DNA of 64,000 nt, taken from NCBI RefSeq assembly GCF_010389155.1, contig NC_057761.1:46548213-46612212 (forward strand), read 5' to 3'. Under the pieces are notes generated by a model that searched no databases, was not told where the DNA came from, and saw nothing but the letters and a program-made list of their open reading frames with translations. Below, piece by piece: positions 12,101 to 23,893 of this stretch; position 1 is the stretch's first letter; each line of letters starts with the position of its first letter. Position numbers and translations under genes: made by a program. The DNA is from Erigeron canadensis. Taxonomy: Eukaryota > Streptophyta > Magnoliopsida > Asterales > Asteraceae.

Positions 12101-15100
12101 TTGGTGCGTGGTTGCTGATTCTGTTGGCGTGGTCATTGTTTCTGTTGGTCTTTTCTTCTATAAATATTGTTTTTCTTGCTTATAATGTTATGCAACCAAG
12201 TAGGGGACATGTTCAGATCATGTGTAGGCAAACATATATACTGCTATATATTTGTGGATATTTAGAAGAGTATATAGTGGTCACTGGTCAGTGTTTGGGA
12301 AAACTTGTTTTTACTTTAGTTCAATGTTCGGTGCATCTGTGTCTGGGATTGTATATCTGACCGGATCATATGAACATGGAGAAGGTTAAATGCTAGAAAG
12401 GGGTGAAATTAGATCTTTCTTGTGCCTTGGCAATCAGATTATCAGAGAGGTGTATGAGACACTAGTGTGTGTCTGGGATTGTGTTTCCAACCGGATCATA
12501 TGATTATTGTGGCTTGCAGTTTTAGTTCACGATTTTAAATGTCTGGATAAAGAAATTTCGCTTTTGGTATTATGATTTCATGGGGTCAACTTTTTAGTTT
12601 CTTACTAATTGCAACAAAATAGTAATCTAGAGTAAGACAAAATTACCTTATTAGCCCTTTTATATATCTTATTCGAGAGACATTCACTTTCATCTCACGT
12701 AGTATCCAAGTTATTCACTTTATTGAGAGTAAATTGTCCTTTTTGTTCATCTTATTTATTGATTTTACTTATAAATCAGAATTTGCCAATCACCCAAGCA
12801 TGTGATTATCTGATTATTGTGAATTACACATTCTAGCTCCTTGATTTTCTGATGCAATGTTGAATATTTGAATATCATTTATGCCTATGGATTTTGCAGC
12901 CAATGAGTCAAATGAGCATCAAACTTTTGTTGATGCAGATCGTCCATCTGAAATCAATGATAAAGGCAAATTCGAGGCTGCCAAGGAAGTCAGTCATGAT
13001 AGTTCTATGCCTTCTAAGATCATTGATGATGTGGGAAAAGAAGTTCAGTCAGTGTCTCCAGATAAAGCCATGCAAGAAGAGAAACACTTTACTTTTGAGG
13101 TCAACAAAAGTGCCGTTCTTGGACAAGATGGCGGTAGTTTTTCGTCATATCCTACATTTCAAGTTTCTAATTTGCCAAAGGTATTTACATCTATTATTTA
13201 ATTCTTGTATAAAATAGCCGCTAAACATATCCAGAGTTACCAATTTTGACCCGTTTACTTATGGATGGGTCTGTGTGGGTTTTGTTTTATCTCAAATGGG
13301 TCTAAAAGTAGAATGGTCAAATGGGTTCAACAGACTGGGAGTTGTTCAAAAGTCTATTTGTGATCCATGTAATCTCTTGTTAAATTGCTTCATATAATGA
13401 TAAATATAATTGTTTGTAATGATATTGTTTTTATAATCATGATTAACCCAGACCCATGCTGACCCCAGTCCCCAACCTGCCTGCCACCACTAATCAGATT
13501 CTTCTACAGGTTATTGATGGGCAAACCAAAGATTCTAGTAGCGGCAAATCGGATGGCAAGAAATTGCATGAAGTTTCTGGTAGTTCACAGAAGCCAGGTG
13601 TTTTGACCTCTCAAATAGGTGTTAAGGGGAAATCTGAGCGTAAACCTAGGCGAAAATCAGCTGGGAAGGAAGTTACTAAGAAAAGTAACCACCCGAAGGA
13701 AATAACTCCTGCAAGGAGTTTAGTACGAGGAGAAATATCAGCCGTGTCACTAACCCCTCTTGCAACGGGACAAGTTACTCATTTTGAAGCGGTCAAGTCC
13801 CAAGAGAATATTACAAAACCTGGGGTTGCTTTTTCATCACCAAAGCTTCCAGATTTGAACAATTCAACGTCTATGTTTCAGCAGCCATTTACTGATAATC
13901 AACAAGTGCAATTGCGTGCACAGATATTAGTCTATGGATCTTTGATGTAAGTACTATGTTGTTTCTTATATGGGTACAACACTCTTTTGGCCACATGTAC
14001 TCTTTGCAAAAAATAAAATATAATCATATACTTGTATTAATTTGTTTTATTTTTGTAAATTTGATACTTTTTGCACACAGCCACATGTACCATAGTTTAA
14101 AAATAATTCATGCGACTGCCTACATTTTTCACAGTTTTTTCTTCCAGAATTAGGAGTCCTAGTATCAAGAAAATGGGATTTGGGACCAAAATTTAATGGA
14201 AACGTTCTTTTTGAAAAAGGTAATGGGGGGAACCCTAGCCCCGGTACCACAATTGGATACCCATCGACCCACCCCATGAGCCATATAATGCCGGTAAAAT
14301 ACCTCCATCCTAATCCCCACATGATTTGGGCCCCCCCAAGGATCGAACCCGCGAATTTAAACTTCACTTATGGGTCTAGGCTTTATTGGTAATGGGTACC
14401 TTAAAGGAATTATTTTTTGTGCTCAGTGGGGATCGAACCTGAGACCTTAAGGTCACAAAGCGTTTGCCTTACGCCCTTACCACTAGGCTAATTCCTTGTT
14501 GGTGAAACGTTCTTTTTGAAGCAAAGGAAAAAGAGTATCTAATTCTCATGGTTCAAAAGGATGCTATCATGAAGTGACCCATTGATAAAATAATGCTAGC
14601 ATAAAGTAATAGTTTCAACATGCGTACTAGGTGGCTGATTTCTATGGGGGTGCTAATGATATATTGGCCGTTTTGGTTGCAGATCAGGGTCTCCGCCTGA
14701 AGAGTCTCATATGATTGCTGCATTTGGGCAATCTGGTTAGTGCAGTAAAATGTTGATTCCATTACAAATTTATTTATAAGCCTAGTATCAATGTCTTGAT
14801 GTGTTCTGAATAGATGGCGGACGGACTTGGGAGGGTGTTTGGCGCACTTGTATAGAAAGGCTTCGTGGACAGAAGTCCCAGCCCATACACAATACCCCTA
14901 CACAACCACGATCAGGTACATCATGATATATGGTAGAGGTAGGGATTTTGACCCATTTGCTTATGAACAGGTTTATTCGAGTTATGTTTTTAATAATGGG
15001 TGAGTCAGATAAGGTAAAAAGAAAATCAGTTAAAAAGTAACAAATGGGCTGAAGGGTCGGAAATGGTCAACGTGTATCTGTTATATATAGAAACTCCTAA

Positions 15101-18100
15101 AATCCTTGATTTAAAACATATAATTTTTTAAAGTTAAATACTGTTGAATAATGTAGCTTTGATAATTGTACATGGCACCAAGTATATTGAAGATAATTAT
15201 AATTAAAAAAAAAATAGGACAACTGGTTTTTCTGGTTAACCCTAATCGACCAATGCCAAATTCCTGTATTAAGCTGTGTGGAATATTATAGAGTTTGTAG
15301 TGTCTTATTTTTTTCTTTTTATTTTCTGAACAGCTTTTGTAGCGTCTACTAATGTACCGACTCTATTTCAGACTTGACAAATGCAGGTAGCAGAACTGAA
15401 CAAGGAATTAAACAACCTTCTCTGCATACTAAGATTCCATCTTCACCTATTGTAGCAGCAGCCAACCAGGGTACACAACCAAATATTGCCTCCATGATTC
15501 CTCTTTCATCACCTTTATGGAATATCCCTGCCCCTTCTAACAGTTTGCTGTCTACTGGCATGCCAAAACCTGCCCGTCTTGATTATCATCAACCACTTTC
15601 TCCTCTACATCCTTACCAAACTACACCAGTTCAGAATTTTAGTGCGCTTAACCCTTCTTGGTTATCTCAGGGACCCTTTGCTGGTCAATGGGTAACTGCT
15701 TCTCCAATTCCCACTTTTAATCCGACCCCTCGTTTCCCCTCATTGCCTATAAATGAGCCAGTGAAATTGACCCCGGTCAAAGAATTGGCTATGAAGCATA
15801 CATCTAATCCAATGACTCAAAGTTCCGTTCCTACCACATTTTCTGAGCCTTCCGGTGATCCCAAAAGCAGAAAGAGGAAAAAGGTTACTTCTTCCGTATT
15901 GCCTACTTCTCAACCTGCTCAAAATGTCGAGAAAGTTGTAATACCTGAGGAGACTTTGACCAAAGTTGAGGAGTCAAAGATACAAGCCGAGGAGGCCAAT
16001 AAGCATGCTGTTAATGCAGCGAGTCAATGCCATGGTGTCTGGAGCCAACTAGAAAGACAATACAATTGTGGTTTGAATTCTGATGATGAAGCAAAACTGG
16101 TATCTTCAGCTGTTTCAATAGCAGCTGCTGCTTCTGTTGCTAAGGTGGCTGCAGCTGCTGCCAAAATTGCGTCAGATCTCGCGGATCAGGCAAGGTCGAT
16201 GGCCACCGTTTTTTTATCAAATAAAAGCCAAACTGCAGATCAAAGCGGCCATGTCAACAGATTTGATAAAGCTACTACTGATGCAATTTTAAAAGCTGCC
16301 GAGATGGCAGCTGAAGCAGTATCTCAAGCTGGAAAAATTGTTGCAATGAGTGAACCGGTGCCCTTAAGAGATTTGATTGAAGCAGGTCCTGAGGGTTACT
16401 GGAAGACTCCCCAGTCAGCATCCAAGCAGCAAGCTTTAGTTGCAGGAAATTTGAAGGGTACTGAGAAGAGAGTTGAATCTACCCCTGAAGTATCTAATAA
16501 AGGAAACTTGATTTCAGAATCTGGTTTATCAGGAAAAAAGAATTCTGAGAATTTGGCAGAGAATCAGACAATGGATGTTGATGATGTCTCGGTTCCCTTT
16601 ACAAGGCATGCAAAGGACAAGAGAAAGCCAAGGGTTCGTAAAGGTCTTGAAATGCCAAAATCTGTCGGGGATGTACCTGAACCAGAGATTGGATCTATTA
16701 CGGAAGGATGTCTAGTGGAGGTAAGCCTCATGGTGCAAGTGAAAGCTCAAACCATGTTTGATGCTTTTCTGTCAGTTTCCTTCTGTCTTTCATTAGAGGT
16801 TGCTAAATGGGTTGGTCTAGGGATCAGGTTGACTTGATATCTTTTTCTTTGGACGACTTTTCAAATTGTTTAAAGCATTGGCTTGTTTCCGTGTTGGCTA
16901 AAGTTATTTATTTGACGTATTTTACCCTCTATGGGTAGAACATGACCCAAGATCAGCCTAAAAAAAGAAGATAAATGGGTGGTAACCCTTTGGTCCCATT
17001 TAGGGGGCGGTACCACTAAATGGGTTAAAATTGCTACTTCTAGTTTTTCTGCTTGGTAGTTTCCTTTTTGTTTTGCATGCATCTTCTTCACAACTTAATT
17101 GTGTTTTAGGTGTACAAAAATGACGATAAAGGTAATGGGGACTGGTTTGGAGCTAATGTATCGAGCTTGAAGGATGGAAAAGCCCTTGTATCTTACACGG
17201 AAATCCAATCGGATGAAGGTGATATGTGTTATACTTTGTTAGTGCCTCTGCTTTGGATTTTTGTTACATATTTGTGCTTATAAAAATGGGTGATGATACA
17301 TAAAAGTAGTTCTGTGATGGTATTATTATTTTACTAAATGTATGGTGATACCTTGATATTCACTGCTCACATTATATTTATGTTCAGGGCAATTAAAAGA
17401 ATGGGTCCCATTTGTGTTTGAGGACACCGAGGTACCCAAGATACGAGTAGCCCATCCTGTGACTACCATGCGTCTCGAAGGGAATAGAAAAAGGCGTAGG
17501 ACAGCTTCGACAGATTTTGTGTGGTCCAGTGGAGATCGCGTGGATGTGTGGATACAGGATCGGTATGTTTTTTTGAAGAAACAAAAAATAGTCAATGTGA
17601 CAGTTTCAGATTGCTTAATGGGTCAAATACTTTTTGTACGGGTTGGGGTGCTGACCTGACACACCCATTGTTTAAGGGAAGTGATATGCGTACCACAAAA
17701 GTTGATAAATCTACCACTGTTATGCATTGCATACTTGTACGGTATGTTATGATATATGTACAGTGTGGTAGATGTATGAAATTTTGTGGTACAATTATCA
17801 CTTCCAATTGTTAAATATCTGAAAATTCTATATTTTGAATTACCCAAAAAAATAATTCCAGTAGTCATCTACGTTTTTTGAATAAATAATCTAGGAAGTT
17901 TTTTCCATTTAAAGTATGCTTTGGGAGTTTTGGATCGCATACAAGGAATAGTATACCTGGAAGCGTGCCTTTTTAGTACGAAAGGGCCTTAATGGTTCCC
18001 ACACAAAGATTTAGCTTCCCATGTAAACCATATCTTGTAATGGATTCATAGTCAGAAAATTCTTTAATAATGTCCTAAATAGAAAAGTTACATCTAGTAC

Positions 18101-21100
18101 TCTGGTGCTACAACTTAATATTCTGTCTACATGATACAGTTCTTTTCAAAACATATATTTTCCTCCAAAACCATTATTTCATGTTTTATACACTTTAAGC
18201 TCGAGTATAAAATGTCTTATTTACTGCAGTTGGCGTGAGGGGGTTGTCATCGAGACAAACAAGATTGATGTTACTTCTCTGACCGTTAAATTCCCAGGTA
18301 TATTGGATGTTTGGTTTTTACAGTGGTGGTTACTGAATCGAAGCTGGAAAATCGCTGTTGATTTTTTAGCATTTGCTTAGTAATAGGACTTTGTAGCTTA
18401 AAAGAACCTCTGGGAGATTGAGGTCAAAATTGGTAGGGTCAGACCACAAACACCTGTCTTTTCTTCTCTCCACATTTAACAAAAGTTCAAAGAAGAAAAT
18501 TTTAAAATTAGGATTTGCAAAGTTTGATATAAAAAATATAGGAGCTTTTTGTATGTTGAATACATTTCAGATGAGTTTCAATCCCTTCGAACAGATTAAC
18601 TCAGTGAAGCCATTTCACCTCTTCTTTTAAGAGAATTCCCTCACTGGACCCGTTATAGGCTACATATAACCCAAACCAACTTGTTTACCCATAAATGGGT
18701 TGCACCATCTCTAGCGCTGAAATAACTTCTCTGTACTGAATATAAAATGAATATGTTTTATCCCTCTTAATTTCCATATATTGAAGCTCAAGGAGAGACA
18801 TCAGTCGTTAGATCATGGTTTGTTCGGCCTACTCTTGTCTGGAAGGATGGCAAATGGCTTGAGTGCGATCCATCTGATAAACTCCTTTCAGCTCAGGTCA
18901 ATTTTTATCTTTTAAATGTTTAATGTTGATGGAAATATATTAAATTTAGCTCTTTACTCTCAAGTTATATTTTGTCTGTAACAGTTCAAATGGGCAAAAC
19001 TAATAGAACAAATGGTTCAGAAGTATAAGTGTTTCTAATGTTACAATATCTTAGATTGTGGAATGCAAAGTAAGATGAATACTGTGATGCTATAGATGGG
19101 GTGCTGCAGTAAATTTTAACATATACTTCTTTTCAGATAAGTAAATATATATGTCAAAAAGTTTGACAGGTCAACCTAAGCTGATAATTTAAAAACATAC
19201 CAAATTTAGCCGGTTTGACCTGTTATCCCACCCGACCATATCCTTTTCTGGCAACCTTCATACTTATAGATTTGTTAAAAAAAGTTATTCCATATGCTGT
19301 CTAATTTATACCGTATTTTGTTATAGGGGGACTCACGACAGGAAAAGCGATTAAAACTGGGAAGTCCTGTTGTGGAGAATAAAAGGGACGATGGGTCATC
19401 AGAGAATGTTGACCATGTTGACCTGGGAAAACAAGATGAGTCAAGAACTCTACCTTTGTCTACCCAAGAAAGTGTATTTACTGTTGGTAGCAGTAGAGAC
19501 AATAAGAGGCTTGCTACTCATAGAACAATGAAGGATGGCTTGCAAAAGGAAGGCCCACGAGTAGTTTTTGGTGTTCCTAAACCCGGAAAAAAGCAGAAAT
19601 TTATGGAAGTAAGCAAACATTATGTTGCTGATGTCACCAACAAGAATAAAATTCCACATGATTCTGTCAAGTTTACCAAATATTTGATCCCTCAAGCACC
19701 GGGATCACGTGGTTTAAAAAACAATTCTAGAAGTGACGCAAAGGAGAAAGAAGCTGTTGAAACCAGAACAAGAATCATCAGAAAGCCTCCAATTCCTACT
19801 GTCAGATCATTAAATTTTCCTAAATCCACAACCCGTGAAAATAATCAAATAAGTCAAACGAGAGCGGATTCTGGCACTGATAGTGAGAACCAATTGGATC
19901 AACAAAACCAGATGGAGATCGGGTCCTCTTCCAACATTGAGGATGTACCAAGATATTCAGAATCAAATTCTGCGGAGCCTCAAAAGGGATTTTCTACCAA
20001 GTCTGAGCGCTCTAACAAACGGAAGTTTGTACCTACAGGCCGAAAGGCAGCTCAAGTTGAAAAATCACTTCCAGAAGTTGTGGAGACCCGGAGATCAAAT
20101 CGTAAAATTCAGCCTACCTCAAGGGTGAGCTAGTGTTTTTTGGCTATTAAAATGTTGAAGGTAGCAAGATGGTCGGGCGACCTGTTAATAGGTGGGGTCT
20201 GGAGGACCCCATAACACTTCCCATCCATTTTTAATAAAAAGTCGGTCCATTTACTAGAAAGTTATTTTTGAGCAATAATAATTGTTTGTTTCTAAATAAA
20301 TCTAATCTGGAGGGTGTACCATTAAAATTAATATACTTAATGGGACATGTAATTTGTATGATCTATTTGACCTTTTTGAATTGAAAAAGATAGCCATATT
20401 GACTCGCTTTGAAATGGGCCAAACTTGCCGCTTCTAGTAATCCTTATTTGAGTTTCTCTTACTCTTTAAATGACTTGCAGTTATTAGAAGGTTTGCAAAG
20501 TTCTATTACTACTTCAAAGACACCTGCTGCTTCGCATTCTACTTACAGAAGCCCCAAGGTTACCCCAAGAGGTAATGATAAATAAAAGTTTAGAGTATAT
20601 GCTAATGTTTTTTTTTACGTAAATGATTGATTGTTAGAAACATAACTAAAATGTTTTAGATTAGCATAGTTTACAGACATTTGAATTGTATTTTTTTTAA
20701 ATATATAGATATGACACCTATTGTGGGGTCAAATCAGGATCTTCGACTGTATGTTAGTAAAAAATGTAGGCATAGCACGTGATTTGACACTTTGACTCCT
20801 CATTAGAAGTGTTGCATTATTCACAGGGTTGATTAGAAGCTGTCTATATACATGCCTTGTTCTATGAATATAGAAACTAGATAATACAAGGGAAATATTT
20901 GTCTACTGTATTCAAATAAGATGCTATACCCTCTTTCGTTAAATAACTGATTGAAACTTTCCTAAGGTTTTATCCAGAATAACTCTTTTGTTTGTTAGTA
21001 AGGGTTACTACTTATGATAGAAGCAACTTCAGCTCTTAAGACTTAAGAGTACATGCTAAAAGCCAATTGTCTTTTCGAAGCTATCCCTAACATCCTTTGA

Positions 21101-21838
21101 ATATTTGTCCACAAAACTATATGATAAATTATAATTTTGGTAGTTGACTTTTAACAAGGGAATTTGTCCCTATATATATATATATATATAAGGCTATTAG
21201 GTACCTAAGCTTAGATGTCGGACACTCACATATTAATTTTTTAAACCATAATAATCATGGGGGCCCAGGCATTTATTCATTAAACAATAAATAATAAAAT
21301 ATTAGGATGTGAGGGATTCTACACCTAAGCTTAAGTGTCTGACAGCCTTATATTCCCTTTTCCCATATATATATATAGGGGATGGTAATATAAGGTTGTT
21401 GGGTATCTAAGCTTAGGTGTGGAACACTCACATATTAATTTTTTAAATCATAAAAATCATGGGGGCCCAGACATTTATTCATTAAACAAGATATAATAAA
21501 ATATTAGTATGTAAGGGGTTCCACACCTAAGCTTAGGTGTGGGATAGCCTTATATTCCCTTTTCCCATATATATATATATAGGGACAATCAAATGAGAAC
21601 AATCTTAAAATAAGAACACGGTGAGAACAACTAAAAACTACATTTTGATGATTAAAAGTCCATAAAACTGACATAGTGCATAACTAATTATCATTATTTA
21701 AGTGTTTAACAACACATTGATCCATCAAAATCAAAAAAATCACGTTTTTTGTTGGAGTTGCTGGATTTGGCACGTTTGTTTAGCAAAATTTAGCTTGATT
21801 TACTTGATTTGTCAACAGGAAACACGAAAAATGCTTGA
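9146..21838 (+). CDS. SWO1: Agenet-domain protein, SWO1/G2484-1 family
   Basis: Large nuclear protein; the Arabidopsis relative (SWOLLEN 1, G2484-1) is linked to salt tolerance and splicing (recalled). Exons: 9146-10280, 10729-11151, 12900-13180, 13510-13946, 14683-14735, 14814-14915, 15372-16720, 17110-17218, 17388-17562, 18230-18297, 18787-18896, 19327-20124, 20481-20571, 21819-21838; 1716 residues, all phases compatible. The N-terminus (MDYDDNEFQGQN, then YALPKFDFDDSL and WSEATSSESVEMLLKSVGQ) is the family signature. A long Ser/Glu-rich low-complexity part follows. An Ala-rich helical segment lies near residues 1055-1090, a first Agenet domain near 1257-1330 (GCLVEVYKNDDKGNGDWF) and a second near 1340-1405 (SGDRVDVW, VVRSWFVRPTLVW). 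The tail is basic. The last coding exon is only 20 bases, ending in TGA. A small exon could be missed in the 1.7 kb intron 11152-12899. Confidence 0.88.
11374..11822 (-). mobile_element. Helitron-like non-autonomous element, copy 2 (in SWO1 intron)
   Basis: Minus-strand copy of the 2720-3142 family. Its minus-strand 5' end reads TCTAATACTATCTTATAAAG at 11822, and its 3' end reads ACTATCTCTCG at 11374, followed by T. The hairpin segment CCGCGCGTTGCGGCGG (plus strand, 11386-11404) can pair CCGC with GCGG. It lies wholly inside the intron between exons 10729-11151 and 12900-13180. Confidence 0.6.
14216..14503 (-). mobile_element. tRNA-derived SINE with 17-bp target-site duplication
   Basis: Read on the minus strand, the element has a Pol III box A TAGCCTAGTGG (14490-14480) and a box B GGTTCGATCCCC (14439-14428). 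It is flanked by identical 17-base direct repeats GAAACGTTCTTTTTGAA at 14199-14215 and 14504-14520, the target duplication of an LINE-driven retroposition. A second box-B-like GGTTCGATCC lies further in, at about 14350-14340. It sits in the SWO1 intron 13947-14682, antisense to the host gene. The intact duplication suggests a fairly recent insertion. Confidence 0.8.
21190..21556. repeat. Two tandem related terminal-inverted-repeat elements in the last SWO1 intron
   Basis: Two units, about 21190-21345 and 21394-21556, are highly similar. Each starts like AAGGCTATTAGGTACCTAAG and ends with the inverted form, so each is a small TIR element. Each is bounded by TATATATA runs and GGGAA/TTCCC-type flanks. 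No coding sequence. Superfamily not assigned. Confidence 0.6.
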
Positions 21839-23893
21839 AAGGAACTTCTATGCATATGGGATATGCTTATGCAAGCAGTGTTTGATTGTGTGAGCATCCA
21901 AGGATAGTATATGTGTGTATAACTAAGTAGGAGAAAGATGAAACTAGGAAAGGCTAATCTCATCCTTTCTGGTGCCTTATTAAGCATGTAGAATAATCTA
22001 GTAGCTGTTGTAGAAGATGTTCATAATTATTTTTGTTTTCTGTTACTTGTAAATCTTAAATCAGGCTCAGCCTGTTAAGATTTTGTATATGGATGTTTCT
22101 CTGGTTAATGGATGCACATGAAGTCGTTTGATGTTAACTATTACCATTTATATTTTAGAGCAGTCTTATAATTTCATTGTCATTGACACTGTTTTCTTAT
22201 GAGTTGGTGATTGTAACAGTTCTTACATGAGGAGCCTTATGTTTAATTTAGCATATTTTTTTGTAAATGAAGCTTGATGTATTTTGACTCGAGTTGTTGT
22301 TGCTGTTGGGGTATATTTGCTTTGTTACAATCAGAGGTTACAATGTTGTTAGTTACAATGTTCTCCAACGGGTCAGGGGGTATTCTTCCACTATAAATTC
22401 ACATTTAAAGAATCCAAATTAGTGTATTTATATCAACAATTAACAAAGGAAGTCAGATTGTTACTGCATCTTCTTTAACATGTCATCAAATCTAGTAGAT
22501 TTATTTTTTATCACAAACAAGAGAAAAGGATGAAACATCTGTAAGTATGTTGGCTGTTGCATTTTTTTGATGAGAACTAATAGTCAGACTCCACAGAAAT
22601 CTATGAAATACTCCTGAAAATATCAAGTAATTTAGATAAATCAAGCTTCTGCTGCTTCTTGCAATGTCTCGTCAAAACAGCAAAAGACCAATAAGTTTTA
22701 GGGGTTGGTGCTTCTTCTTATAAATAGATGAGGTTTTACTTGTTCAAACACTTCAACTGGAAAGAGAGGGTGAGTATTTGACTTGGATGTAAGCGTTCTT
22801 ACTTCTTACTAAAAGTTTCAAACCCTCACCCGGCTGTAAGATATTTACGTAGGACATTTTGAAAGAGAACGGATTTCCTTCACATTCAGATGGACACTAC
22901 ACGGCTTAACTCGGTGGCTCAACATGTTATGTTTGAGTTACAGTGTGACAGTTCAATGGCTCATTAATGCTATTTGATGCTTATCCAAGAAAGTCGATCT
23001 AGTCACTGCACGTTTTAGGATATTTTACTAAATCTTTACATCTACTTTGAAGTCTTTCAAGATGTTAAAATATTTACAAGAGCTCCACAGTCCACACATG
23101 TTTTGACAGATTGGCTGTTTCTTGAAGGTCTACAAAAGTCATTGATAATTTGATAGAAACTGACCATTCTTAAATTAAGTAGTGTTGTAATAAGCATAAT
23201 CATTGGCTATTCATCTTGGTGTCTTAGCAACAACATAAACATAATGAATCTACATAGTATTGCATATAGTAGTACGAACAAAATGAATGAAGGGATAGAA
23301 ACTAAACTACCTTAAGCACGATTTGTTTAAGTCTATCACCTACCAAGAAGCATGATTTTCTGCTTCCTGGTGACATTTGTAGAATGAGATATTGTATTAA
23401 AGATCGAGGGCATCAGGAATCCCTTTGTCCATCGACACTTCCCATCCTCGTTGGTATCCGTATCCCACTCAGGGATTAGAGATAAAATGTGTAAATGAAC
23501 CAGGGCCGGGATCTTAGACAGGATTCAGGGATTTTCTGCCGGCTAGTACTTCATATACATAATCCTATAAATCGTAACATTTTCTGCAAAGCTGGAAACT
23601 TGAATTAACACAACATTTAAGTCGTTACACGATAGTAACATAAAATCACTTAAAACATAATCAACCTTGATTTTTCATAGTAAAAACCCTGCACAAGAAG
23701 GTCCATAAGATGCCTCTCAATCTTGCATTTAATAATATGTTTAGTAAAAACCCCAACATAAGTACATAACCAAACATAATATGTCCTGAGCCAGTGGATT
23801 TGATGCATCAACAAAAAAAAGTTACAATTTCTTCAGTTATGCACTCGAATCTACACATACTAAGCTGTTTAATCAATCATCTCAACTTTGCCT
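21839..23893. other. 3' ends of SWO1 and KNL2-like gene, convergent intergenic DNA
   Basis: The two neighbouring genes converge here. SWO1 3' untranslated sequence probably runs to about 22290, and the 3' untranslated region of the minus-strand KNL2-like gene lies just below 23893. No further gene, RNA or clear mobile element is seen between them. Confidence 0.5.

Noticed and set aside
14160..14520. A functional tRNA gene, because of box A and box B
   Set aside because: The sequence between and around the boxes does not fold as a cloverleaf with acceptor stem, and the long flanking direct repeats show a SINE.
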